A stretch of DNA of 64,000 nt from Leptolyngbya sp. PCC 7375 (GCF_000316115.1 NZ_JH993797.1:6297961-6361960), one strand, 5' to 3'; counted from the first letter of the stretch, positions 36,167 to 44,485 are shown. Numbers and translations: made by a program. Notes: a model not told the origin generated them from the sequence alone.

Positions 36167-37378
36167 ATGACCTCGGAGTTTACAGCTGAAGAATGGAATC
36201 GGATTAATGCTGTATTCGCGGCAGACCCTACTAAGTATGGTTTTCCTAAACGCATCTATGGGTCAGTGCTGCTGGCTTCTTTCAATATTCGTAAGTTAGG
36301 CAAACGGAGTAAGCGTTCTGCCAATACCTGGAAGTTTCTTGCGACGCTCTGCCGTCAGTTTGATTTACTGGCAGTTCAAGAAATTATGGATGACCTGGAA
36401 GGATTTAATTATTTGCGCGAGCTGATGGGGCCAGATTTTCATGCTGTGGTCTCAGATCGTACGGGTGTTTTTCCCGGTGAATCTGGCATGGGGGAGCGTC
36501 TGGGATTTATTTATAACACCCGAGTCATCGAGCGGGGGGATGTGGTCTCTGATATTTCATTTGACCGCAGTAAGCTGATCAAGACCGTTATTGATAACTA
36601 CGATGTCCTGCGGGATGAGTTGTTGCCTTATTTGCAATATCTCGATAAGCACAAAGCCTGGCAACAGAATCAGGTGGGTGCAGAGCCGAAACCGCCTAAG
36701 GTGCAAATTCCTGTTTTTCTGTCATTTATTCGACAGCCCTTCTGCGCTAGCTTTCGCATTGTCGGCCATCCGGGTACTGAGCCTTACAAGCTGATGGCGA
36801 TCAATGCTCATCTTTACTTTGGTGAGTCGGTTACGGACCGGCGGCAAGAGTTTGATGCTCTGATGGAGTGGATTCTTGGACGAGTGGAGGAAAAGGATAC
36901 TGCCTATTACCCTAATTTTGTGTTGATGGGAGATCTAAATCTCGACTTTGACAATCCGAAGACAGACCGTGAACGGATTACTGCGCATATCAAAACGTTT
37001 AATGCGCAGGGAAGAACATCGGATTCAAGAGCTAATGTGTATTTCCCGTTTTTAGATCCTCATCCTGTTCACAACCAATTGTTTAGAACCAATGCTCGTC
37101 TGAAGGAGACCTTTGATCATGTTGCTTTCTTTAGCCATGATGAGCGTTTGCCTCAGTCAGTTCAGAAAGAGGTGATGGGGGCTCAAGAGCGTGGTCCTGA
37201 TTATGGCATGGTGAACTTTGTGCAGTTGTTTAATGATGCTCTGAATGACCAGCCGTTGCAGGAGTTAATGAGTGCTGAAAAGGCGGTGTTTTATAGGAAG
37301 TTTGAGCATGAGGTGAGTGATCATATGCCGATTTGGGTGAGGCTTCCTTTGCCAACGCCTTTTCAAATCATTAGCTAA
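36167..37378 (+). CDS. Endonuclease/exonuclease/phosphatase-family protein
   Basis: 403 residues with the EEP fold motifs in order: LLASFNIRKLG (Asn), FDLLAVQEIMDD (catalytic Glu), the strand MAINAHLYFG, NFVLMGDLNLDF (D-x-N), ETFDHVAFFS and the closing SDHMPIWVRLP (Asp-His). The family includes DNase I, exonuclease III and lipid phosphatases. Size and the RKLG start resemble bacterial DNase-like EEP proteins. A defence or DNA-processing role is plausible by location only. Confidence 0.82.
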   Translation: MTSEFTAEEWNRINAVFAADPTKYGFPKRIYGSVLLASFNIRKLGKRSKRSANTWKFLATLCRQFDLLAVQEIMDDLEGFNYLRELMGPDFHAVVSDRTGVFPGESGMGERLGFIYNTRVIERGDVVSDISFDRSKLIKTVIDNYDVLRDELLPYLQYLDKHKAWQQNQVGAEPKPPKVQIPVFLSFIRQPFCASFRIVGHPGTEPYKLMAINAHLYFGESVTDRRQEFDALMEWILGRVEEKDTAYYPNFVLMGDLNLDFDNPKTDRERITAHIKTFNAQGRTSDSRANVYFPFLDPHPVHNQLFRTNARLKETFDHVAFFSHDERLPQSVQKEVMGAQERGPDYGMVNFVQLFNDALNDQPLQELMSAEKAVFYRKFEHEVSDHMPIWVRLPLPTPFQIIS

Positions 37379-37476
37379 AGATTTGGTCTGGAGTTGCGAT
37401 CACATCCTTGAGCAGCCCTTTTCAGAAGCTGCTTTTCTGAAATTAGTTTTTTTGAACTACCCCCTTGTCAAACATT

Positions 37477-37509
37477 GAATGCCGTATCTATACTTTGAAT
37501 ACGGTATTC
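37477..37509. promoter_or_regulatory. Inverted repeat, candidate PadR operator
   Basis: GAATGCCGTAT (37477-37487) and ATACGGTATTC (37499-37509) form an 11-bp inverted repeat with one mismatch and an 11-bp spacer. It lies 27 bp upstream of the PadR gene, the position expected for autorepression. Confidence 0.6.
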
Positions 37510-37536
37510 AACTTATGTATATAGGTATTGGTGGGT

Positions 37537-37860
37537 ATGGCAGACAAAATTGATTTGAAGCTCACACCAACTCAGCGGACCATTCTCTCTACACTGCGTC
37601 ATCATGAGCGTTTTGGGCTGGAAATCCTAGACGCGATTGAGGAGTGTGGGGGTAAGCGTCTTGGCTTTTCCGCGTTGTATCCAAATCTGAAGAAGCTAGA
37701 AGAAAAAGGATTTGTAACATCTCGCTGGGAAGATACTTCTGCTGAAGATAACAAAGCGCGTAGAAAGTTCTTCAAAATTACGGGGCTTGGGGTTCAAGCT
37801 CTGTCACAGCGCGAAAAGTTTTTGAATGCAATTGCTGAATGGCAGCCTAGCTTTGGATAG
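37537..37860 (+). CDS. PadR-family transcriptional regulator (module 1)
   Basis: 107 residues from the ATG at 37537. A winged helix is clear: LTPTQRTILSTLRHHERFGL, EILDAIEECG, SALYPNLKKLEEKGFVTSRW and KARRKFFKITGLGVQALSQR. PadR proteins repress adjacent genes, often membrane proteins, and are released by a ligand or stress. The two genes to the right encode related membrane proteins, now separated by an IS. A similar arrangement occurs at 52.7 kb. Confidence 0.85.
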   Translation: MADKIDLKLTPTQRTILSTLRHHERFGLEILDAIEECGGKRLGFSALYPNLKKLEEKGFVTSRWEDTSAEDNKARRKFFKITGLGVQALSQREKFLNAIAEWQPSFG

Positions 37861-37881
37861 CTGCAATAGCTCTTGTGAGTA

Positions 37882-38640
37882 ATGGAGAAAGTGAAAAGGA
37901 TGCAAAGTCTTGAGGAAAATAAGAGCTCTATTGCTCAATGGTGTAAACACTTGATTAAACGGGTGAAGTCATCATCGCTGATGCTATCCACAATAGTTGG
38001 ATTGATGGGGCTACTGTATCCTTTTGGTGCTCAGGGAAATAAATCTTTTGATGATTTATTGATGCTGTTACAGTTATTGTTTCTACTGTTGTGGATTGGA
38101 TCCCAATTACAGATATTAGACGAAAAACGGCAGGTATTAAGTGAAAAACAGGAGCTAGTGGATATTAATCGACAAGCAATAGTTCAGCAGGAGTTTAAAC
38201 TTCAGGAGGTGGAACTACAGCTTCAAAAAATAGACTTGCTAGAGCCAGTATTTTCTGGGGCAAGCCAGATAAAAGTAATTCAGAAAAAATTAGAGAGCCT
38301 GCAAAAAGAGTCTTTTGAAATATCCAGGCGGAGGCAGGAAATTGACGATTGGCTAAATCAACAGAGTGTGCAAGTTTTACGTAAAAATTTAATTTCAAAA
38401 ACTTCTCTCAGCTTTTCCCTATTGACACACCTTAGGTATCGATTTCCAAGTCAGTGGGACGACTTTGAACATATTTTTCGTGACTTGAGCGAAGCTCAGG
38501 AGTGGGAACTCAGAAAAGGCAAGTCTCTATGGATCGTGAAATTAACCTACTACTATGATTTCACGTGTATATGGTCTATGTTCCTGTGGGCAATTATTTG
38601 GAACTCTTTCAATCAGGCAATCTTTCGCCAAACTGAATAA
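37882..38640 (+). CDS. Membrane/coiled-coil protein of PadR module 1
   Basis: 252 residues. Two hydrophobic segments lie at about 35-50 and 58-80 (LMLSTIVGLMGLLYPFG, LMLLLQLLFLLLWIGS), followed by a long coiled coil (about 80-155) rich in Gln, Leu and Glu, and a C-terminal domain RFPSQWDDFEHIFRDLSEAQ ending in a hydrophobic FTCIWSMFLWAIIW. That C-terminal part is shared with the 172-residue protein at 39788. Function unknown. Confidence 0.72.
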   Translation: MEKVKRMQSLEENKSSIAQWCKHLIKRVKSSSLMLSTIVGLMGLLYPFGAQGNKSFDDLLMLLQLLFLLLWIGSQLQILDEKRQVLSEKQELVDINRQAIVQQEFKLQEVELQLQKIDLLEPVFSGASQIKVIQKKLESLQKESFEISRRRQEIDDWLNQQSVQVLRKNLISKTSLSFSLLTHLRYRFPSQWDDFEHIFRDLSEAQEWELRKGKSLWIVKLTYYYDFTCIWSMFLWAIIWNSFNQAIFRQTE

Positions 38641-38666
38641 TCAATTTACGGCTTGCAAATGTTTTT

Positions 38667-39702
38667 GGCTCAATAGCTGTTTTAGGGAGGTTGCTAAATT
38701 CAAGATGAGCAGAGTAGTGTCATGGAATAAAGCCCCCGGTCAGCCTACCTATGCTAACGCTTTCCAAGTTAATCGATGAGGACAAATGCTACGAGACTAT
38801 TCGCACGATGCGTTGGCCCGATGGTGTTTGCTGCACTGATTGTGGAGCGAAAAACATTACCAAACGAGGGAAGCATGCAACCTATTCAGCGCGGCAACGC
38901 TATATCTGTGGCGAGTGTGGTCGCCACTTTGATGACTTAACCGACACCATCTTTGCGGGTCGTCATCAACCGTTAAAAACCTGGATAGCATGCTTATATT
39001 TGATGGGTCTCAATGTCTCCAATCAACAAATTGCCGACGAGTTGAGTCTGCACAAAGATGACGTGCATCAGATGACGAGTGAGTTACGCCAAGCGGTGGC
39101 CGACAAGCGCCCAGAAGTCCAGTTATCAGGGACGGTGGAGTTTGATGAAGTCTATGTGACAGCCGGTCATAAGGGGCAACCAGAGCAGGTTAAAAAAAAG
39201 GGCGCAAGGGACGCAGACGTAAACTCAAAGGGCTTCGGGGGCGCGGTACGCTCGAAACGGAAAAACCGCCGATCTTCGGGATGATTCAGCGAGGTGGAGA
39301 AGTGGTGATTAAAATGCTGGCAAATGTTCAACAACAAACCATCAAGCCCATCATTCAGTCCATGGTGAAACCGGGCACCCTCATCTATACCGACGAGTAT
39401 GACATCTATGCTCGTTTAGAAACTTGGGGCTATGCTCACAAGAGTGTTTGCCACAGTGCCGGAGAATATGCCCGAGATGACGATGGAGATGGCTTCTGTG
39501 AAGTCCATGTCAATACGATGGAAGGTTTCTGGTCATTGCTGCGGTCATGGTTGAGACCTCATCGAGGGATCTCACAAGAAAAATTACCGATCTATTTGGG
39601 GTTCTTTGAATTTGTGCATAATGCTAGAAAAAGAGGGAAAGCCTTGCTGGGTAGTCTATTGAGCACCTTGCTTGTCTAACTCCCTGAAACGCCGATTGAG
39701 CC
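38667..39702. mobile_element. IS1595-family element, 1036 bp
   Basis: Inverted ends share GGCTCAAT, GC, GTTT and AGGGAG in register (38667-38692 and 39677-39702). The exact direct repeat ATGTTTTT flanks it (38659-38666 and 39703-39710), the 8-bp duplication expected of this family. It lies between two paralogous membrane-protein genes and breaks no gene. Confidence 0.92.
38751..39679 (+). CDS. IS1595-family transposase with -1 frameshift site
   Basis: An N-terminal zinc ribbon (CCTDCGAKNITKRGKHATYS, then YICGEC) is followed by an ISXO2-like catalytic core. The first frame (38751-39284) shifts after GQPEQVKKK to frame -1, which reads GRKGRRRKLKGLRGRGTLET and on to 39679. The shift falls on eight A then G, reading A AAA AAG in frame, a classical slippery heptamer. 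Full fusion about 309 residues. Either programmed frameshifting or a mutation. Confidence 0.85.
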
Positions 39703-39787
39703 ATGTTTTTTATCGGGCAGTAAAGCATTTTTGAGTACTACCATTTAACATCAGATTAGCTCTAAATAAGCTAAAAAGCTGTATTTT

Positions 39788-40306
39788 ATGAGTGAGAGGA
39801 TCAATAGAATGAGCAAGTCCAGAAAGGATTTCAAAACCACAATAAATTTCATCCTCCTGAGCATTTTTTATGAACTCATTCTCTGGCTCATTGTGGCAAT
39901 AATGCTATTCATCCTTTGGGGGATTGTGAGAATAAATCCATCAATGATGATACTCAATAAAGTTTTTATAGGTTTACTAGCTGCCTCTTTTGTATTGGTT
40001 GCCTCATTTAGTTCAATTTATTCCATCCTACGCTTGCTTAAAGAAATTACAGATATTGTCACAACGCAAACTGATCAAGAAATCTCCTTGTCAATGCAGT
40101 TTGGACATAAATTTCCAAAACAGTGGAATGATTTTGAGCATGTCTTTTGTGACCTAAGCGATTATCAAGAGTGGATGCTAAAAAAAGGAAAATCTTCATG
40201 GAGAGTGAGCTATGAATATTACATCAATTTTGTATGGATATGGCTAATGTTTTTATGGGCAATTGCCTTTGGGATTGTAAATAAAATCTTGCTTCGACAA
40301 CCCTAA
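39788..40306 (+). CDS. Second membrane protein of PadR module 1
   Basis: 172 residues with hydrophobic segments at about 20-48 (INFILLSIFYELILWLIVAI), 55-80 and the C-terminus (FVWIWLMFLWAIAFGIV). The domain FPKQWNDFEHVFCDLSDYQE, then EWMLKKGKSSWRVSYEYY, is closely related to the end of the 252-residue protein to the left. The two are therefore tandem paralogues separated by the IS. An alternative start lies at the internal ATG 10 codons in. Function unknown. Confidence 0.7.
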   Translation: MSERINRMSKSRKDFKTTINFILLSIFYELILWLIVAIMLFILWGIVRINPSMMILNKVFIGLLAASFVLVASFSSIYSILRLLKEITDIVTTQTDQEISLSMQFGHKFPKQWNDFEHVFCDLSDYQEWMLKKGKSSWRVSYEYYINFVWIWLMFLWAIAFGIVNKILLRQP

Positions 40307-40321
40307 TAGTCAAAAAGACAA

Positions 40322-40381
40322 AAGCACCAGTGTTGACGCACCAGTGCTTCCAAAATGCATTCATCGCCTGTTGACGCAGGC
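40322..40381. other. Two hairpins with identical TTGACG loops
   Basis: Hairpin 1: AAGCAC (40322-40327), CA bulge, GTG, loop TTGACG, CAC, CA, GTGCTT (to 40349). Hairpin 2: GCCTG (40366-40370), loop TTGACG, CAGGC (to 40381). They lie in the gap before the BamE-like gene, whose ribosome-binding site is about 20 bp further on. Confidence 0.55.
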
Positions 40382-40417
40382 AATGACGCTACTTTCATCT
40401 TCTGGAGAAGATTAATC

Positions 40418-40789
40418 GTGTTAGATTCCAATCATAGCAATTCGCAAGCATCACCACCACCTATTAGCCGTCGTGTTATAGCATGGACGTTCTGTATAGG
40501 AACAGTCTTTGGTACGGGCATCGCATATGGTTTTCAAAAGACAATAGCAGCTACACAGCCCGATGCAGCTGCCGTTGCGAGTCAATACAATCTGATTCAT
40601 CGAGGGATGACGTTAACAGAGGCACGGTCAATCCTTGGGCCTGGTACTGAGGTTCGACAATCAGAATCCAGTAGGGTTATGGAGTGGCATGATGCTCAAG
40701 GCTATAAGCTCACAGCCACCTTCAAAGAGAACCTGCTGGTGGAGAAGCAGCAATCCAGTATTAGATCTGTGCGCCAGGTCGAAGAATAA
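40418..40789 (+). CDS. Single-pass membrane protein with BamE/OmlA-like domain
   Basis: 123 residues from a GTG at 40418, chosen because GGAGAAG lies 8 bases upstream; the frame is open to an ATG at 40355. One transmembrane helix (VIAWTFCIGTVFGTGIAYGF) is followed by a periplasmic domain NLIHRGMTLTEARSILGPGT, the start motif of SmpA/BamE-like folds. It lacks a lipobox cysteine. Function unknown; possibly envelope-related. Confidence 0.7.
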   Translation: MLDSNHSNSQASPPPISRRVIAWTFCIGTVFGTGIAYGFQKTIAATQPDAAAVASQYNLIHRGMTLTEARSILGPGTEVRQSESSRVMEWHDAQGYKLTATFKENLLVEKQQSSIRSVRQVEE

Positions 40790-40854
40790 TGCTAGCTTCC
40801 GTAATTTCTTCGGCTGCACAGTACAGGTAAAACATGTCTCTGAAAATGAGCTGC

Positions 40855-41130
40855 TTAATCGAGGACCTCCTCTGTAAACTCAGTTTTTTTCTGGACGACC
40901 TTCTCATCCTTCCAGCGAATAATGATTTCGCCATCGAGTAATTCAATCAGTTCTTTAACGCCTTTAAATACTCGTGATTCGGGGGCTTCAAGAATTTTGG
41001 TTACCTTGCTGCTAAAGCTGGTGGCAGGTTTGCCGTTGCCGTCTGCTTCGGCCATGGCCTTGGCTAAGGAGTATTTGGTTTTACCTTGCTGCTCAAGGCG
41101 GGCTTGGAGTAGCTCACTCAGTTGACTCAT
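40855..41130 (-). CDS. Small DNA-binding-like protein
   Basis: 91 residues. The N-terminus LSELLQARLEQQGKTKYSLA resembles a helix-turn-helix start, and the rest (FKGVKELIELLDGEIIIRWK) is a compact alpha/beta end. It may be an XRE-like regulator of the mobile region. No homologue recognised with certainty. Confidence 0.5.
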   Translation of the reverse strand: MSQLSELLQARLEQQGKTKYSLAKAMAEADGNGKPATSFSSKVTKILEAPESRVFKGVKELIELLDGEIIIRWKDEKVVQKKTEFTEEVLD

Positions 41131-41262
41131 GGCGGTAGTGTATTTTCTAGCTTTAATCGTAGTGCATTAAAGCTATAAGTCAACTTTCTAAGGTTGAAAT
41201 GTGTTTGCCGGATTGGAGCGGATGCGATCGCAATTTCATCAGCAATCTTCAGTAAAGCCGCA

Positions 41263-41560
41263 TTCCGTGGGGTACCACCGGATGCTATGTATTCGTTGTT
41301 TAGCAATTTAGAGAATGTACTGTTGTGCCCGTGGAGTACCACCGGCACGTTAAAAGTTTCGTTTTTTGGGTCCTTAGTTGAGGGTAGCTCATGCCTTTCA
41401 CTGCGATGGTTTTGCTTACTAGCGAAGGTGCTTCTAGGGGCGTTCCAGGAATGAGCTTTTGAAAGATATGGGACCCAAAAAACTAGAAGGGGAAGTAGTG
41501 AGAGAAAGAAGAAAAGGGGTAAGGGTTGTCCATGGTGCAGCCTTAGGCGGCTGTCAAGAT
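41263..41560 (-). repeat. Inverted-repeat arm A (about 300 bp), with possible small ORF
   Basis: Read on the minus strand it matches 43440-43735 on the plus strand in order: a pyrimidine-rich block, CTAG-TTTTTTGG--CCATATCT, and then a strongly conserved block encoding KNETFNVPVVLHGHNS in both copies with no indels. Within it the 14-16-bp hairpins built on GTGG-TACY-CCAC occur twice. Differences in the coding-like part are partly synonymous, so a small protein is possible; structured DNA or RNA is the alternative. Confidence 0.6.
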
Positions 41561-41610
41561 TGAAAATGCATTCTGCTGGAAATGTGGCCCCAGGGTTGGG
41601 GCCTGGCAGT

Positions 41611-42000
41611 TTATGCTGCAATTGAAAGCTGGCGAGCGGTGGCGGCTCGGGCTTCAATTTTGGCAACTGTGAACTGGTTTACCAAGAGGTTAAGCCTGAT
41701 TTCTGCGCGGGACTTAGTTCTTTTGGTACTGTCTAGCCTGCCGGTTAGCAGGTCATAGCCTGGGTCTTGGGCTAGCAGTTCCTTACGCTTGGCCTTACGT
41801 TGGCCATCGTTTTTCAGCTCCTTATCAAAGGCAATTTGCTGATCAATGGTTTGCTCTACCACTGTGATTTCTGCCTTGGTTGCTGCGATATCCTGCTCAA
41901 GGTTAGTGATATAGGTTTGAGCTTTGGCTATGGCATGGGGATATTCATCTAAGGCATAGCCTGGGCGCTGTGGTGTTTTGATTTTGGGTAGTTCTGACAT
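41611..42000 (-). CDS. Small coiled-coil protein
   Basis: 129 residues, largely helical with heptad-like leucine/alanine patterns (AKAQTYITNLEQDIAATKAE and RTKSRAEIRLNLLVNQFTVA). It follows the 106-residue gene by 10 bp and the SWIM protein beyond it on the same strand, forming a likely operon of three. No function recognised. Confidence 0.6.
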   Translation of the reverse strand: MSELPKIKTPQRPGYALDEYPHAIAKAQTYITNLEQDIAATKAEITVVEQTIDQQIAFDKELKNDGQRKAKRKELLAQDPGYDLLTGRLDSTKRTKSRAEIRLNLLVNQFTVAKIEARAATARQLSIAA

Positions 42001-42010
42001 GGCTATACTC

Positions 42011-42331
42011 CTATGCTGCGTGGTCTTGGTCGATGTCTGTGGCTGGCTGTAGCTCGGTGTATGGTTTCCGGTCCAGCAAATCTTTGAAGGTGCGTCTCCC
42101 TATGGCTTGGCTGATGTCTCCGCTGAGGCAGTGATAAAGCGCTTCTGTAGCCAGTTCTTCAATGCTCAACTCCAGCCAGTTGACTAAAACGTCTTCAATC
42201 GCTGACAGTTCATAAACCAGGCTGTCGTTTTCTATGAGCCATTGCCTGATTAGTGGAGCAGCCAGCCTGAGCGGTGCGATCGCTTGGCTAGTGTCAATGT
42301 TTTTAATTCCGGTTCCTGTTAGATTGTCCAT
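42011..42331 (-). CDS. Small helical protein, unrecognised
   Basis: 106 residues from the ATG at 42331, which has an AAGGA ribosome-binding site. Content is helical and acidic (AIEDVLVNWLELSIEELATE). The 3' end meets the coiled-coil gene after a 10-bp gap. Middle gene of the three-gene minus-strand set in the first inverted-repeat cassette. Confidence 0.55.
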   Translation of the reverse strand: MDNLTGTGIKNIDTSQAIAPLRLAAPLIRQWLIENDSLVYELSAIEDVLVNWLELSIEELATEALYHCLSGDISQAIGRRTFKDLLDRKPYTELQPATDIDQDHAA

Positions 42332-42396
42332 AGCTCGTTTCCTTGGTTGGGTTTCGGGTGAATGGGCGATCCAAATGCCATTGGATCGCCTGCTGT

Positions 42397-42810
42397 CTAT
42401 CTCGCTAAATAGTCTCGTAGGGTGCAATAGCCAAGGCTGAGCAGAACTGCATAGCCATGTTTGCAAACTCCTTTACCGAGGGTTGCAATCTGATTTTTGT
42501 AATCTTCACAGGCGCATTCGGGGCCGGTGGATTCAATCACTACGGGGTAATTGTTGTTTTGTCCTCCGACTTCGTACCAGTTAGGCATGTTTGGCCATTG
42601 CTGCACAGGTAACTCTCTACCCTGTTGCTGTCGGTGCTCTGCAAAGTGTTGTAGAAACAGTTTTTTGGAGATAAAGCGTGGACGCGATCCACACACCCAC
42701 ACCCAGCAAACGCGAAAGAATCTCTTGAATCCAGCGATAAGAGCTTTAGGAACTCCTAGAATCCTTGATGCAGCTGATTTTGAAAAGACTAAATTTGATT
42801 TAGAAACCAT
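42397..42810 (-). CDS. SWIM zinc-finger protein
   Basis: 137 residues. A SWIM-type zinc-binding pattern is at the C-terminal third: C-x-C in ECACEDYKNQ and C-x-H in GVCKHGYAVLLSLG. The N-terminal half is basic (FKRFFRVCWVWVCGSRPRFI). SWIM fingers bind DNA or proteins and occur in recombination and mobile-element proteins. First gene of the likely three-gene operon. Confidence 0.72.
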   Translation of the reverse strand: MVSKSNLVFSKSAASRILGVPKALIAGFKRFFRVCWVWVCGSRPRFISKKLFLQHFAEHRQQQGRELPVQQWPNMPNWYEVGGQNNNYPVVIESTGPECACEDYKNQIATLGKGVCKHGYAVLLSLGYCTLRDYLAR

Positions 42811-42893
42811 GAAATATCCTATCCAAACTACTCTGATTATAGCTTAAAAAACCTATAAAAATAGCCTAAAAAAGATATAATAAAAATAAGCAC

Positions 42894-43073
42894 ATGGAAG
42901 TAGATGCCCTCGTGGGACCATACGGAAACGCAGCCGGTAACGGTGGAACTAGACGGATAACGGGTCAGTTGGGGCGGAACCCCACGAAGTCGGAGAAGGC
43001 AAGCTTAGATCGGGTGACAGCCGAGAAAACCAGCCTAGTCGGTGGCCAACGGCTAGGTGTGCTAACAACCTGA
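42894..43073 (+). CDS. Possible 59-residue small protein
   Basis: An ATG frame of 59 codons (GPYGNAAGNGGTRRITGQLG) just upstream of the 95-residue gene on the same strand. It has no recognised domain. The DNA is rich in GGAAC/GGTAAC words and could instead be structured RNA. Low confidence. Confidence 0.25.
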   Translation: MEVDALVGPYGNAAGNGGTRRITGQLGRNPTKSEKASLDRVTAEKTSLVGGQRLGVLTT

Positions 43074-43085
43074 CAGGTAATAACA

Positions 43086-43373
43086 ATGGAACAGTTAGAA
43101 CTTGACCCAAAACCCGGCCAGCTAAAGCCTTGCCCTTGGGCACGTCCCCATAGGGATGGTGTGGGCATTGGTGTGGTGCTGGCGGTGCCTTGTCCGCTGC
43201 CCTATGGGTTAGCTCCGTGGTTGCGATCGCAAGGCTGGATCATGGAGGCGGCATGTGACCGCAATCAATGGGCTGTACTCGTAAAAGGCCCAGGCTGTGA
43301 GAGGTTGCTGCACTGGTTGAAACCGCCTGCAGGCCATGGGAGCTACACAGCTGGAAATTATTTGCCCTGGTAG
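43086..43373 (+). CDS. Small hypothetical protein
   Basis: 95 residues, start ATG at 43086. Proline-rich N-terminus (DPKPGQLKPCPWARPHRDGV), then ACDRNQWAVLVKGPGCERLL. No family recognised. Lies inside the first inverted-repeat cassette, opposite in strand to the SWIM operon. Confidence 0.45.
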   Translation: MEQLELDPKPGQLKPCPWARPHRDGVGIGVVLAVPCPLPYGLAPWLRSQGWIMEAACDRNQWAVLVKGPGCERLLHWLKPPAGHGSYTAGNYLPW

Positions 43374-43439
43374 CTGCTAGGCAGTTTAGATGCAGCATTG
43401 AGGGGGACAAACGCCATAGGCTGCGCCATCGATACCCTT

Positions 43440-43735
43440 TCGCTTCTTTCTTTTCTCTTCTCTTCTCCTGCAAGAGCTATGAGGCATAGCCAAGCGACCC
43501 CACTAGATTTTTTGGCCCCATATCTATTAAAAGCGCAGGAATGAAGCGTCCTGTGCAGGAGCTTTCGTAAATGATTAAAACTTTTGTAGCGGAATGGATG
43601 CGCTACGCTCAACCAAGGGCCAAAAAAACGAAACTTTTAACGTGCCGGTGGTACTCCACGGGCACAACAGCTTTTCTTCTGAGTTGCTAAACAGAGAGTG
43701 GATAGTATCTGGTGGTACTCCACGGGCTACGGCTT
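43440..43735 (+). repeat. Inverted-repeat arm B, partner of arm A
   Basis: Inverted relative to 41263-41560. The best-conserved block (43614-43735) encodes KNETFNVPVVLHGHNS and SGGTPR in the same frame as arm A and contains the direct repeat GGTGGTACTCCACGGG twice, each a GTGG-TACT-CCAC hairpin. The two arms bracket the SWIM operon and the 95-residue gene. Confidence 0.65.
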
Positions 43736-44045
43736 ACGGTGATGTGCGATCGCAAACCCCTAACCTAGCCGTAACCTGGTCAGCTATGAACCTATAGCCG
43801 ATACTCATATTCTCCCCATCGCTGTTAGACCATTCGAACTGAACAGATTAATCACCACCACAGCTGCTCAAGTCTACCGTTGATAGGCATCGCGTCAAGT
43901 CAAGCTGCCATCCTCCGTTATCGAGGGGCTGATGTATTGCGATCGCTGTCGTACTCCGGCTGTCAGTACGCTTGACACTGTATATCGGAATAATGCCAAT
44001 GTTTTGCATTCGGTGAATGGTACGCGTTGCGTTGGTTTTAGTTTT

Positions 44046-44360
44046 ATGCGTTCTGTTCCATTTGAGTTTGTTAGTCAGCTGGCGTCTGAGTTTGGTGTGG
44101 TCGAGTGCTGCTGGCGCGAGTCTGAGCGCTCGTTTACTGGCTATGTGGCTGAGTGCTGGTTTGCGCAGCTGCCGTCAGCGTTTGCGGGCAAGTGGTCTGC
44201 TGTGGTTGGTTACTCGGTTCTGGTGCGGTCGGTTTCGTCTGGGCCTGGTCGGTTTGCGGTCTCGGTTCCGGTTACTGTGCCACAGGGGTCTATTCGGTTG
44301 TCTGGTGGGCAGCGTGGGGGGCGTGTGCGGGTCGTGGTGCATCCGCCTGAGTCTTACTAG
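44046..44360 (+). CDS. 104-residue protein carried in the CBASS-flanking repeat
   Basis: Start taken at the ATG at 44046 (MRSVPFEFVSQLASEFGVVE), because the same ATG is shared by the inverted copy at 47572. The body is beta-rich (FAGKWSAVVGYSVLVRSVSS, then PGRFAVSVPVTVP) and ends basic. No family recognised. Frame conservation across most of both copies argues that it was a real gene. Its terminator follows at 44367. Confidence 0.6.
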   Translation: MRSVPFEFVSQLASEFGVVECCWRESERSFTGYVAECWFAQLPSAFAGKWSAVVGYSVLVRSVSSGPGRFAVSVPVTVPQGSIRLSGGQRGGRVRVVVHPPESY

Positions 44361-44366
44361 CTTGTT

Positions 44367-44385
44367 GGGGCTTTGGCCCCTTTTT
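44367..44385 (+). terminator. Intrinsic terminator before the CBASS operon
   Basis: GGGG-CTTTGG-CCCC then TTTTT, right after the 104-residue gene. The same block with flanks is found at 25091-25125. Confidence 0.65.
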
Positions 44386-44485
44386 GGGTTGCGATCTCAA
44401 ACATCCCCCACCAAAAGGACTTGATGTGCTACAACGGTCTGGTACAAGTGTTTTAGCCTCTATGGCCTCTGTAAACCCTGATTGA

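Larger units (their letters stand above)
43840..44396 (+). repeat. Left inverted-repeat arm of the CBASS cassette (about 550 bp)
   Basis: Matches the reverse complement of about 47222-47795. Shared landmarks in order are CACCACCACAGC-GCTCAAGT, GCATCGCGTCAAG-CAAGC, GTTATC, CTTGACACTG, then the start of the small gene ATGCGTTCTGT and most of its length. The arm ends with the small gene's terminator. Divergence is appreciable, so the duplication is old. Confidence 0.8.

Noticed and set aside
38667..39702. IS1595 element as a disruptor of the PadR module
   Set aside because: It lies 26 bp after one stop codon and before the next start, so both genes remain intact.
43932..44045. N-terminal extension of the 104-residue protein
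   Set aside because: The inverted copy shares the ATG at 44046 position but not a continuous frame upstream.
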